Under the pieces are notes generated by a model, which was given only the letters and a program-made list of their open reading frames with translations, was not told the origin of the DNA and made no database searches. DNA of 64,000 bases, from positions 1,116,001-1,180,000 of the forward strand of contig JAYWVB010000006.1 of NCBI GenBank assembly GCA_039881045.1, in the 5' to 3' direction. Below are positions 10,510 to 22,001 of the stretch, one piece after another. Origin of the DNA: Chaetomium olivaceum. Its lineage: Eukaryota; Ascomycota; Sordariomycetes; Sordariales; Chaetomiaceae. Position 1 is the stretch's first letter, and each line of letters opens with the position of its first letter. Both the position numbers and the translations under genes were made by a program.

Positions 10510-12046
10510 CTATTTAGACTTCTCCGCCTCCTTCCCGCCCGCTGCCGCCGCCGCAAACTTGACCCGGATCTCCTCCTCCGTAAACCGCCTCGTATGCCGC
10601 CTCAGCATCTCGGCCCGCTCCTCCAGGGTCAGATCGATCTGGGCGCCGATGGGGACCAGGCAGCGGGCGAGGTGGGCGTAGTCCTTCCGGAGCAGGCGCA
10701 CCGTGATCATGAGGTAGTCGATGTTGTGGAAGACGAGGGCCTTTTCCGTGGCGTACATCTCCTTTTGCCGCAGGAAGGCGACCGGGTGGTGCCGCCAGTG
10801 CCGCCGCGGGTTGAGGTGGTGCGACGTGTGGTAGCCGTCGTTGTAGCAGTAGCGGTTGCTCTGTTGTCAACAGTCAGTGGTGTCTTTTTCTTTTTTTTTG
10901 GGGGGGGGGGGATAAAGGGATGAAGCCGGTCACATACCGGCACGTCGATCAGGGTGATGCTCGAGCGGAAATCCGAGTCTGGCTCGTCGGCGTCCACAAA
11001 GGCGTGCTGGCCCCAGTTGCCGACCATTAGACCGATGCGCATGAGGGTCAGCGGGCAGATGAAGACAAAAGTGGCGGCGCGGCTGTTGAGCTGGTACATG
11101 GCGTAGATGGCCGTGTAGTTGGACAGCTCCCAGAAGGCGGCGCGGGCGGCGTTGGCGTACTTGCCCTTGCGCAGGTAGTACAGCGGCGGCAGGTCCAGCC
11201 AGATGAGGACCAGGAAGCGGCCGATGTAGTGCAGGAAGTGCAGCAGCGCTCGCGCGCTGGTAGCGCAGCGTCGACGACAGGTCGTCCGGCCCGTTGCCCT
11301 CGACGTGGTGATGCTTCACGTGGTGGTAGTAGTACGTGTTCCAGGTGTGGCCCATCAGCGGGTCCGTGAGGTAGGGGAAGTAGGTGTCCAACAGGCGCAG
11401 GAGGGGGAAGCCCTTGGCGAGGATGCCGCCCATGTGGATGTGCTGGTGCATCATGAGCGTGTAGGTGCCCATGTACCAGAACTGCATGACGAAGTGGAAG
11501 ATTCCGTGGAGGTAGGTGAAGTTGTAGAAGAGCCAGATGGCGCTGGGCAGCGACGTGGTGAAGTACATGATGAGGTGTGTCAACATGATGACATCGGTGT
11601 CGTGACGCACAATGGTACGGGCCCAAGCGATGTAGGGCACGACGACATTCTGATACACGACAGTGGGGAGCTTGGCCTGCAGGTCGGCCAGATCGAGTGA
11701 TGAGATCACAGATGGCTCAAAGTCCTCGCTGTCGGGGTCATTGAATCCATTCAACTTTTGAATATCGCTGGCATCCCTCTCTTCTGAGATGCCGTATTCT
11801 GTGATGCTTGTCTCTGATGTCAGCCATCTGATTCAACACATGAGCTTTTCAAAGCAATGAGTACGCACTGTTGGTAGCATCCTTGGAAGCAGAACGGCCA
11901 GAGCCTGTACTGGCGTAACCCTCATCGCGGTCGACCTTGGTGCTTGCTCCTTTGATTTCCTTGTGCCGTTGGATGTCGTCGGCAAGGTTTTTTAGCAACA
12001 GGGTGTCAGGAATGGTCAATTCCGGGCTGTATATGATTTCACCCAT
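10510..12046 (-). CDS. Fatty-acid desaturase-like membrane protein (one frame break)
   Basis: Exons 12046-11869, 11813-10938 and 10860-10510. Introns have GTGCGT/CATCAG and GTATGT/ACAG ends. The N-terminal about 95 residues are hydrophilic. Then come hydrophobic spans and three His clusters of membrane di-iron desaturases: HQHIH, HHVKHHH and HTSHHLNPRRHWRHH, in the usual order. This implies an O2-dependent desaturase or hydroxylase of the ER membrane; the substrate is unknown and no cytochrome b5 domain is present. In the stretch 11246-11258 (an alternating GC run) the frame changes: one base too many or two too few. On both sides the protein is well conserved (STLRYQR, then LLHFLHYIGRFLVLIWLDL in the other frame). 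An upstream in-frame ATG at 12076 would add ten residues. Intron 2 holds a G12 and T9 run on the plus strand. Confidence 0.75.
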
Positions 12047-12076
12047 GGTTGGGGTATGCTGGTCGAGTGAAAACAC

Positions 12077-13049
12077 GAGGTGTTGTTGTGTGTGTTTGTT
12101 TACTAGGTGTGAGCTTGGAAGGCCAGAGATGAGTTTCGAGATTCAGGGGATGAGATGAACCATGAACTGAATTCAAAACACTCGGGGTCGCAATCCAAGA
12201 CGACGAAGTTGTTGGGCGCCAGGCCTTTGGTAGATATTTGTGCGATTCGGTGCCTGATAGGTACTTGGACAGCGAACTTTGATGTCCGTACAAGAACTGC
12301 GCCGTCAACAAACTCCGAGGCGGCGTAGGATGCAGGACCAACTTGAGCGTTGCCTGTCAAAATCTTGAAACCCACATGTTGGGTCAGTCCACACCTTGCA
12401 GCTCCCTAAGCTCAGACCATGCCGATGGTGGGTTTTTGACCCCAGCATTTTTGGAGAGCAACCAATCAACTTACATAGCAGCTGGAATGCTGGCGGGTCT
12501 CGCCAGGCCTAATCTGAATCGAAATTGGGTACATACATACATGTACGTTATCACCGACTCGTCCTGTTTTAGGGGAACAGCAAACACCAAAACGAATCTG
12601 GCCCATGTTATCTATATTTTGTTCTGGTTGTTTAGTGACGCGTTCTTAGTTAGCATTTTGTATTCCATAAATGTTGAAGGCTGGTTGGCGGGTTAAACTA
12701 CTACTGTGTTACGTCTCCGTCTCGGTAACAATAAATCCGTAATGTGTACGAAGCACTCTTTTGAGATCCACGACCCGACTCAGGGGCTGAAGCTGAAATC
12801 TTTTGCCCACCACACAATTGGGTGTTCTCGTCGAGGGTTACAAACAATGAACACATCTGCGCCCGTGGAAGTCGAGGGCTGGCAAATATATGAATGAGAC
12901 CAAGAAGGAATTCACTGCTCTCCCCGTGAGGTGAGACAGGGAGGTCGTGAGGAGAACCAAGGTTGAGCGAAATAACTATCGCTTCTCACAAACCATTAAA
13001 CGAACCACCAACACCGCTCCCCTCCTCACCCTCTCACCACCCCAGCACC
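12077..13049. other. Intergenic region
   Basis: About 970 bp between two minus-strand genes: the promoter of the desaturase gene and the 3' end of the reductase gene. No ORF, repeat or RNA gene is convincing. Confidence 0.5.
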
Positions 13050-14409
13050 CTACAACTTCCCGTCCCCCCTCCCCTTCCTAGCCTCCCTAACCTCCTGCAT
13101 ACTCCTCAACAACGCATAAACCGTCTGCAACCGGGGCATCTCCACGCCCCTGGCCCTCGCAATCCTCACCGGATTCCCCAGAATCACCTCAATCTCCATC
13201 GGCCGCCCACTTTCCCAATCCAACAGCATACTCGGCTTGCTCCCCACATTCCGCTCCGTACTCCTCAGGATCCGCTCCGGCCCCGCCAACGACGTGGGGA
13301 AAGCCCTGCCCAGAACCTGCGGCGCGGCCACCCAGATCTCGCGCATGATCCCGGACAGGTGGGCGCGCAGCTCGGCGTCGCGCGCCATGTCGGCGTTGCC
13401 GCGCCCGCCGGAGAGGACCGCCGAGGGGTTGAAGGCCGCGTTGATGCACAGTTTGTGCCAGCGGATCGTTTGCAGCGCGGTTTCGTCCGCCGCGAGGTCC
13501 ACGTCGCGGATCTGGCCGAGCCGCGTCCACCAGTCGGAGAGCAGGGCGGCGCGGTGCGCGCCGGCTTGTTGGAGGGCGGCGGTGCTGGTGGCTGGAGGGT
13601 TTTTGTTGTTGTCGTTGCTGTTGCCGATGATGGTGTCGGAGCCTGGGGAGGCGCCTGTGGGGGTGAGCGCACCGGTTGTGTCGTCGCCTCGCGGGTAAGT
13701 AGCCGTGGCGGTTGTGGTGCTGTTGTTTTTGTCCGAGGGCGGGGAGAAGGAGGCAGAGTCCGAGTAGGGACCGATGTGGATGCGGGTCCAGCGGTTCTGC
13801 CGGATGGTGCCCGGGGAAGTCTGCTCAGCAGAAATGACGGTGACGGCACTGATTATGGGCGTGGAAGGGAAACGGGTGCGGTAGGGCTGCTCCACGCCCA
13901 CGCCGTTTTGGATGAGCACGATGCACGATTTGGCGCCGACGAGCGGGGCAATGAGGGCGCTGTCGTCAGAGCGGTCTGGCAGCGCTTTGGTCGTGACGAT
14001 AATGTAGTCCCACTCGTGAGGCCCGGCGCCGGATGGGCTGGGGTTGGCCGCCGCCGCCGCTACCGAGGGGAAGACGGCATGCGGATGGAAGGTGTAGTCA
14101 CCGAAAGTGTGGGTCTGAAGTTGGACGCCATGCTCGGCAAGCGCCCTATAGTTTGAGCGGGCGATGAGTGAGACATGGATATTGTGAGATGGCTAGACGG
14201 TCAGCAAGATGTTCTTCTCTATGGGATACAACTGGCTTACATGGTGTAACCGCGATGCGTAGAAGCACCCAACAGCGCCGGCACCAACGAAGACAATGTG
14301 GACGGGCCTGCGTCGGTCAGTTCCCTGCTAATCCAGCTTCCAGTAATCCCTTCCAGTTGCCGTACCTGTCCGGGTCCGCACCCGGGCTCAAAGCCTCAAG
14401 CCCACCCAT
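13050..14409 (-). CDS. Ketopantoate reductase (ApbA/PanE) family protein
   Basis: Exons 14409-14366, 14307-14241 and 14192-13050; introns are canonical (GTACGG...GCAG, GTAAGC...CTAG). The sum is 1254 nt, 417 residues, and the frame is intact. The N-terminal Rossmann nucleotide-binding motif is VGAGAVGCFYASRL (GxGxxG at residues 23-28). The central VTTKALPD and LIQNGVG motifs and the C-terminal helical domain with RWHKLCINAAFNPSAVL (candidate catalytic Lys) match 2-dehydropantoate 2-reductases, which use NADPH to make pantoate for coenzyme A. Fungi usually have several paralogues, so the true substrate may differ. A 60-residue Ser/Thr/Asn-rich insertion (around residues 190-250) splits the two domains. 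Four 11-bp-spaced CACGTT elements lie about 270 bp upstream. Confidence 0.8.
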
Positions 14410-14680
14410 CTTGCAAACGCAATCGTGAAACGGTGATCAGCAATCTCTTGCCCTGCTTTCTTCCTCCGTACCAGACTCTCAACCCGAACCTCCCTAGCTT
14501 GCCCTCCCTCCTCGTCGATTTGTCGAACCCGGTATCTTCCGTGCTGCCACCGCCTTCACCGTATTCCGATTGATCAACCCTAAAAGACCTGGTCACTTCG
14601 GTCTCCCCGAAAACCAGATTCCTCACGCAAATCCAATTGGCCAATAAATGGTTCCGAATGCTCTCCCAAGGGCCAAGACG

Positions 14681-14720
14681 CACGTTCTCAACACGTTCTC
14701 AGCACGTTGCAAGCACGTTT
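14681..14720. repeat. 11-bp tandem array containing CACGTT
   Basis: Four CACGTT cores start at 14681, 14692, 14703 and 14714, exactly 11 bp apart. Flanks are CTCAA, CTCAG and GCAAG. The array lies about 270 bp upstream of the minus-strand reductase start. Spacing of one helical turn would place all cores on the same DNA face. Confidence 0.75.
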
Positions 14721-17700
14721 CAGTCAACCGAGCGAGCTCCCAAAAAATAATGACAAATAAGGCAAGCAAGGTAAGCAAGCCACCGCAATCGAATGCTGCA
14801 CAGTTCTTTCGATGAGGGAGGTAGATGACGCAGATGACTTGGTGCAACCCGAAGGGGTTTTGATGTTTCCTGGGTTCCAAACCTGGAAGGATAGAATGGA
14901 AGTCGTCAATGAACGACCGAGAACCGCCGGCTCGCGTCACGCAATCCGAGTGGCGCCCTGAAGCTTGGCCCCGCACCGCACCTCACACCCGCCTGTTTCC
15001 CCCATGCGGGGAACGAATTGGGGGATGGAAAACGTGCAGAGCGGGCGGGACTCGGCCGGTTCACGGCAGCATCGGCGGGGTTCAACTTTGCCGAGTCCCG
15101 GACCTTCTTTCTGTCCTCCCACCTGTTCGCTGGGACTCGGGTGTGTGATACAGCAGGATTGATTACTTTTTTGAAGTTGGGAAGAATAAACGAGCAGGTT
15201 GGAGAGGTCAAATAGCTGGAGAATCGGGTCTTACAAAAGGTCTAGATTTGTCTCGACTTCTTACACCACAGCTCTGGCTTGTCTTGCTCTATCTTTATCA
15301 TGGCGAGACATCCGAGAGATCGCGATGGACCTGTCTGTCTCAGAGACATGCAGAATCAGCGTGTCGAGGCTGACACATTTTCGAGCCACTTGTGTTTTGT
15401 CGCACCGCCACGAACTTGACCATATGTTCTCACCAAGCGCGTCATCTGATATTGGGCCGCCGTGTGACCTTCGACCGCCGAATCTCCAGTATTCCATGGA
15501 GCCGTGATACGGCCACGGAATACAATTACAGCATCCCCGCCCTGGCCTCTCGACTGGGTGGGAGCACGGCAACGCCCCCAGGCTTGGAAGTGGTGGGCTG
15601 GCCGCTATCGTTGCGACCTCTTTGACACAGAGTTGTGATACCATTACTTGTAGGGGCTCTTGCCTCTTCTCCTCGGCATCTCCGCGAGGTTAGGCCCGTG
15701 GAGGTGTGCCATGGGAGTCGGCCGACACCGGTGTGATGATCGCTCCCAGTCAAGATCTACCCTCTCTGCTTTCTAGAAACAGACATGTTCATGCGCGTGC
15801 AGCACGGGCTGGTGTGACTGTCGTCCTTGGCACGCCTCCCGTGCGCCGTCGACGGAAAACGGCCCTGCCACATTTCGATATGTAACCTCTACTGATTCCC
15901 GGGTATCCTTGAGTATCAAGACGATTTCTCAACACGGGCGCCCAGCAACGGGTCCAAGTTTGTAATCTATGCCAACAGCAATCATCCGCGCCAACAGTGA
16001 TAATGACTGCGGATGTAGGTACACGCAAGAGCGAGTACCCGCCATGGCAATTGGAGACCCCCGGTTAGCCTGCCATGCTTCCGTCATCATAACTGACGCG
16101 ATGCGCACGTGTGGGTGCGGGGCACCAAACCTTCGACCTGCCCCGGTTCATCTTCCGCAAGGTACACTAAGGTACGGGCCATGCAGTGGGTAGGCTCGGC
16201 GTCCGCCAAGTCGGCTTCCCGCAGCATCGTCTGGACTCCTTCCAAATAGGAAAGGACAGACACGGCAAGACGACGCAGACAAGCGGGTGGGTTTCTTGCT
16301 CTCGTTACATAAACGGAGCCGGTCACCTTCTTCGGCCACGATTGTGTGTGATTAAACGCTGTCTCACCCACGCGACGGGGCCTTGCGGGTGTGCCCCCAT
16401 GGCCAACGAGCTTCACTGCCGGCACGGCAACCAACTCGATGAAGCGTGCTGGGAGTGGCGTCGATAGACGCATGGGTCTGATGCCAACTTGATGGGGGGG
16501 GGCGTGGGGGTCGCCCACATGGAACACCACCCGAGTTCAGCTCCTGATCCTCACTTGAGCGACAGGGCAGATGGGCCAATTGGATCACCTCGCCGCATCC
16601 TTGACTTCAAAGCCTTGACACGGGGGAGATGAGCAACTCCTCCGTCATCGGTATGAGTTGGTCCTCGCTGCGGCGACCGCCGCCACGCCACTCCAGCGGT
16701 CAGATTCCGTGCCGTGGGGAGTTTCGGTCCAGACCGAAGCCGGATCAGGTGGAGGGTAAAAGTGGCCACCCGTACCAATCTGTCGGAGAATGAGTGGAAG
16801 AACTGCCAAGGAAAACTTGATGCCAAATTCTGGCCAGGCGTCGAGGGTGGGATTGCCCAACAGCGCCATGGCTGAATGATGCCCGAGATTTCCACCACAA
16901 GCTGTCGGTGAGCTCCCTTCGGACCGTCACCAAAGGTTCTGGAAGGTTGACCGAGTCAGGGCTGAATCACGCTTGTCGATCGCCCTTTCTCTTGAATCGC
17001 CAAGGATCTGGCCACGATGAAGGTTGTAAGCCGAACCGAGTGCCCGAGGTTGGGCTGAGGAGGCTGAAGACTCCCGTTCAAGATGGCGGTTTCTTGATTA
17101 TGGGATGGCCGGGAAGTCCGGGTGCCGTCAGGCCTTGCCCTGTCGTTGCCAATGGTCCGCGATGCTGGTCGTATGATATTCAGTCCTCGAGCAGCCGAAC
17201 TGTCCACTCCGCTAGCCAACGCGAGGGATTCTACAACTTGTAGAAGTGATTCTTGCTGTTGGCGACCGAGCTTTGTGTAACTGAAACCTTCGGATCAGGT
17301 GCGGAACTTTGGACCAATACTGCTTCCTTCCAGTCGCTGGCGGTCTGACACCGCAACTCCTGAGTGACCAACCTCCAGGGTAGAGAAAAGAGACGGATGA
17401 TGGCTTATCCGAAATGCACGTTTTATCATCTCGTTTTCCGGACAAGGAACAGGCATGACAGCACACGTCTGCGTGTCGGTGGGCAGAACGTGGGATGTCC
17501 TTGGTTCTTGTCTCTGAAGTTATTCAGAGGGTCGTGTGTGTCATCTCGTGCCAGGGGAGCCGTGTGCCGATCTTCGCCTGATGCCCCACGATTTAAAACA
17601 CCGACGAAATGGGGCGATGTTGATGTGTCCATTGGACAGTTGCTGACGCAGATTCCATGCATCATGACAGTCAAAGCCGGATGTGCGGCTCTTTGAGTTG

Positions 17701-19250
17701 CCGGCCGCGTTGAGAAGAAACTGGGTGGAGGGCTCGAGGCTGTTGCGATGCTGCGGGTGACTGTCCTTGAACCAATCTAAGCCGACAGTTTTATCGGCCG
17801 GGACAAGGTTGAAACTAGTGAATAAAGAACTCGCCGAGCCAAGGGGTGGTCATCGGCGCCCAGTTTGTCAACTTGTATGTAATAGATGGCATCACGGAGG
17901 GACCGACAAATGCCCAAATCGTCCCTCTGCATTGCTCCGGGAAGGAAACACTTGTGTGGGCGAAATGAAAATTTTTACACAGGTCCAAGCGCCGAAGAGA
18001 CCTGGCGTCAGGGCCGATTAGGAACCGGGCCCTGACCCCACCGCACTCCATGCTCAGGACAACACGTTACTCCGGACTCGCATCAACCCTCTTCGCGGGG
18101 TCGTTCTCTTGAATCACATACTTGTTAAAGTCGAGGAAACAACTTGAAATCGAAGGTGATACTGGGCGTTAAGCCAAACAGTCTGTCCACCCCGAAACCC
18201 CTTTGAGGGCGACTTGTAGCTTCGGGATTGTTGCCTCGCAAACACGAATCTGCTTTTGAGTTGCACCATCTCTGCCTGCACAAGACAATAGTTTGTCATT
18301 TACGATGTGCGCATTGGGTGAGAGCCGATGAGATTTGTCTCTTGAGAGACCAAGCCTTGGCGGTCTCGGAGGGGTGGACGATGATCTCTTGGCTGGCCCT
18401 GGGTAACGAACCTCCTATCCCCATGACAGGGCGAATCTCGTCAAGATGCCGGCTGTATCGCTGAGGCTGCCGTTCGCTTCAGAATCAACGGGGAGATCGG
18501 CGCGGCTCAGCGGCGGCTGGCAATCTGTACATTTTGCCTCTAATCGACTGCAGAGTCGCAAGAGTCCAACTGCAGGCGGGAGCGAGGATTCGATCACACC
18601 TGTGGGCAGCCCTCCTACCATGCCAAGAGTGCCCGTAACAGTCGTCGGCTGTGTGGAAGCGGCCTGTCACGGCTGACCTTTCTGGCATCCATGTCCACCA
18701 ACGGCAAGGTGAGAACATGATCACTGGCGCGGGATGCCGAGAAGGGGGAATCGGAGGAGTCATTACAATGCCCAATCCTCGCTCCGTCTGCGGGCGACGT
18801 GATGCACGAGTGAGGACACAGCATTTCAAGTTGACTCGGGGTTTGGCGTTTTACTAGGGGGGGTACGAAATAGATAGTCGATTTTGAGCCGGCCGGCGCG
18901 GAACGGAGAGGGGGTCAGAAGATGCTCCTCGGTCTCACGAGCCACGGCATCGGCAATGCTGCCACACATGACGAGAAGGGTGCCCGGGAATATCTGTCGA
19001 GATTCTGACCGTGGAAGTTAACTAACGGGGGGTCTCTCTCAAGTTTGACGGTGTGGGTGGTTGTTTCGTTTGGTGTGTGTGTGTCCTGCAGTTGTTGGAG
19101 AGAAGCGCGTCATTCAGGCATCGGCGCTAACTTACGTTCCCTGGAGAGACTCCCGTCGGCCAAGAGTAAAAACCCTTGCCTTTGCGCTCCAAAACCAGAC
19201 AAGGCTTGGGGGCACGGAGCATCCTGACCCTTCGACTTTCGAACATTGCA

Positions 19251-19271
19251 TACGAAGTACAGTACTTCGTA
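19251..19271. repeat. Perfect 21-nt palindrome
   Basis: Ten-base arms TACGAAGTAC and GTACTTCGTA are separated by a single A. It lies inside the gene-free block. Confidence 0.85.
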
Positions 19272-21642
19272 ATAACGGTGATACACAGGAGCCAACACTG
19301 CTAAGGTATCATCACGGTTAGGAGATGATGAAGAATCCCAGCCAAATTCAAGATTGTAGCCAGCCATTTTATCGAGATTGTTCGGGCCTGTTGCCTTTGA
19401 TTGGGGTTTTTACCCGTGTCTCAAGAAGCGCCGCCGTGGGGATGGCTCCTCTGAATGGCAGCGGAGACGGGCAGCACCCCACTCACCAACTGGGGTCTTC
19501 CTCAGAGTTGCCCGTGATGATGCCGAGCCTTTTGCAAACTGCACGCGGTAACGGCTCGAATTAGTTACGGCATGAACTCGGCCACTCAGATCCGTCTCGG
19601 GCAATGGGGAAGTGGGCGGGAGAAACACGGCAGTCCCTCGTCTTGTCACAATCCCCATGCTTCCATGCTTCCATGCTTTCCATGAGATGCAGGTGGAAGG
19701 GAACGGAGACGCCGGACTTTTCCGATGTTGCCAAAGTCAGGAACTTCATTCAGCCTGTGGATGATGAGTAAGATGGGGGCTGGGAGGCACGACCCAGACC
19801 CAGATATGTTGCGCGACTGCCCCGTGCAGGAAAGCATCAAGCCCGAAGGGCAGACCGAGTGAGGAAGGAGCCCACTCTGGGAACTGGACTTGGAAAGGAA
19901 AGTGGGAGAACCTGGCTCGTAGCTGTGGAAGCCCGGCGCTCGGGGCAAGAACCCTTGGGGAATTGCACTGTTTCCCACCGAGCCACCCCTCGACCACCCA
20001 CCTTCGCTGCTTTTCGCATCCACTCAACCGACACGGTTTCTTCGTTCCTCTTTTCCTCCAATGGAGCCTCCGCTTTTCACGTTGCCAACCCGCCCCAGGA
20101 TGTTGTTGCCCTTGCCCTCGGTCTCCACACCACGCCCACTGTCCACGCCCACGTCCACCAAGCCTCCATGCGCCGTGCCGAGCTCCCACTCCGGCGACGC
20201 TGGCCCCTTGTCAGCCGGGTCTGTCTGGTGCTGAGTGCTGCTGCTGCTGTTGCTGCTGGACGATCCCATCAGGGAAACCCGCGAACCCGCGGACCCGTTA
20301 TTCGCCTAGAAGGAGGGCTGCGACCAACCAGTCTTGCCGTCATTTGCGAGGAACATGGGGGCCGATGTATTCGTACCCTGAATCCAGCTTGAATCCCGCT
20401 GTTTGTCTTGTCAATTCGGCCCATCCCCAGCCGTAGCCTGTACTGCAGCCATGTACTCCGCCAAGCACCGCCCGTGGCATGCCATCCCGATCTGGTTCAC
20501 GTTTCGTCACTCGCACCGGACCTTGGCTTTGCTGGGTCAGGGCAGCCACAAGCCTGTGGTCCATCCACCCCCCTAGCGCCCCGTTTCGACAGCATCCACA
20601 TGCGGAATCCCACGACGACCCTGATGAAGCTTGCAGTCCCACGCCGGGCCGATACATACATAATAAGAAGCACACCTCTCCCCTCCGCCTCGCTCCGAGT
20701 CTCGCACTCACGGTTCCAGTCAGCCAGCCTCATACCCCCCCGAATTTTATCGTTTTTGCCCGACTGCGCACTTCTTTCACCTAACACAGTATTCCAAACT
20801 CTCTCGTCATAGTCGTGCTGGTTTGTCCTGCACGTCATGCCCGACCGGAGTAGCTCCAGCTAGCCCTCCAACAAACTCCGGAAGGAGCTCACCCGCCGTC
20901 GGCTGTTCTGCGGTCGCCTCTGCTGGGTCGCCGCGCCGTCCTTGTTGGCAACCCGTGCCGTCAGTGCCGTCAGCTGCCTGACAGCTCGTGTTTCGGTTGT
21001 TGGTTGCCTTTGCACACTACAACATCCGGCGGAAGCGATTTGCTGACCTAAGGCTCAGCCGGCTCGCAAGGCGAACTCTTCCGACACAAGACATCCCGTC
21101 TCTCCGTTTGCCCTGGGATCTCCACCTTTGCCCTTGCGACCGCACTCCGGCCCGTCCGTCGTCCGCGGAAGAATCGCGCCTCATCAGTCGACTTACACCA
21201 CTTTTTTCTTAACTGCCCCAGCTCCACTGGGCAGCCGTCAACGACCTCGACAGGCCACCACCCCAATCTCCACTCAACCCACATTATTTTTTATTTCATT
21301 TTCCTAGCCAGCTTTTTGGCTGTTCGAGTTCCTCGACAAACGAACGTTGTTTTTTGGCTTCGATCCCGGAGTCAGCGGCATCCCGTACCGATGTTTTTGG
21401 GCGGGCGGTACCCCCAGCAATGACCCTCTGAGCGGTGCATGTTGCGACCCTCTCTGTCTCGAACCCTCGTCGCCCGTTGGGCATTCCCGAAGGCTTTGCT
21501 TTTTTCCCCTGTCGGCTCTGCAGCTCCGACAAGCCTCCGACTTTGCGACACCGCAGCAACTCGTTCAAGATCGGACGTTATCCCGGACTCCCAACCCGCC
21601 GTCGCGTCTTGATAGACCGGCTGCGATTGCAATTCCTCCGCC

Positions 21643-21966
21643 ATGCTCATCGACGGAGAAAAGTGGGCTTGCGAGGCCTGTGTGAGAGGCCATCGCGTTA
21701 GCAACTGCCAGCATCACGGTGAGTGATTTCTGCTTTCTTTCCCCTGCATGTAGTTCCCGTCTTCGATGTGCTGCAATGCGCTGGCACGCTGGCTGCTTGG
21801 CCTGGTCGGCTGCAACCGAGGGGTAGCGGATTTACCGCAGCAATTGCAGCACACGACAAGCTTCATAGTGGGGGCCGTTGCTGCTGCCCCTGCTTGCTTC
21901 CCCTCAATACCCCCAAATTTTCATGCGGCCTGTCTCCAACTTGATGTCGCGGGGTAACGGTGATGG

Positions 21967-22001
<35 letters not shown>

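Larger units (their letters stand above)
14410..21642. other. 7.2-kb gene-free region
   Basis: No ORF with protein-like composition was found on either strand, and no splice-joined gene or transposon remnant. GC content looks ordinary, not AT-rich, so it does not look like RIP-degraded repeat DNA. The last 1.5 kb (about 20.1-21.6 kb) is pyrimidine-rich on the plus strand, as expected for a promoter and long 5' leader of the copper-fist gene. It may hold regulatory DNA or unannotated non-coding transcripts. Confidence 0.5.

Noticed and set aside
12963..14156. 397-codon plus-strand ORF
   Set aside because: Antisense shadow of the reductase gene; Arg/Gly/Val-rich without domains, while the opposite strand has clear PanE motifs and proper introns.
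13050..15000. Biosynthetic gene cluster with the desaturase and reductase
   Set aside because: No polyketide, peptide or terpene synthase or P450 is present; the neighbours are unrelated singletons.
18560..18620. tRNA-like T-arm (GATTCGATC text)
   Set aside because: The loop does not match TTCRANY in the right place and no acceptor or anticodon stem can be formed around it.
14410..21642. Protein genes in the gene-free block
   Set aside because: All ORFs are under about 150 codons, overlap on both strands, and show no domain-like text or splice-joined continuation.
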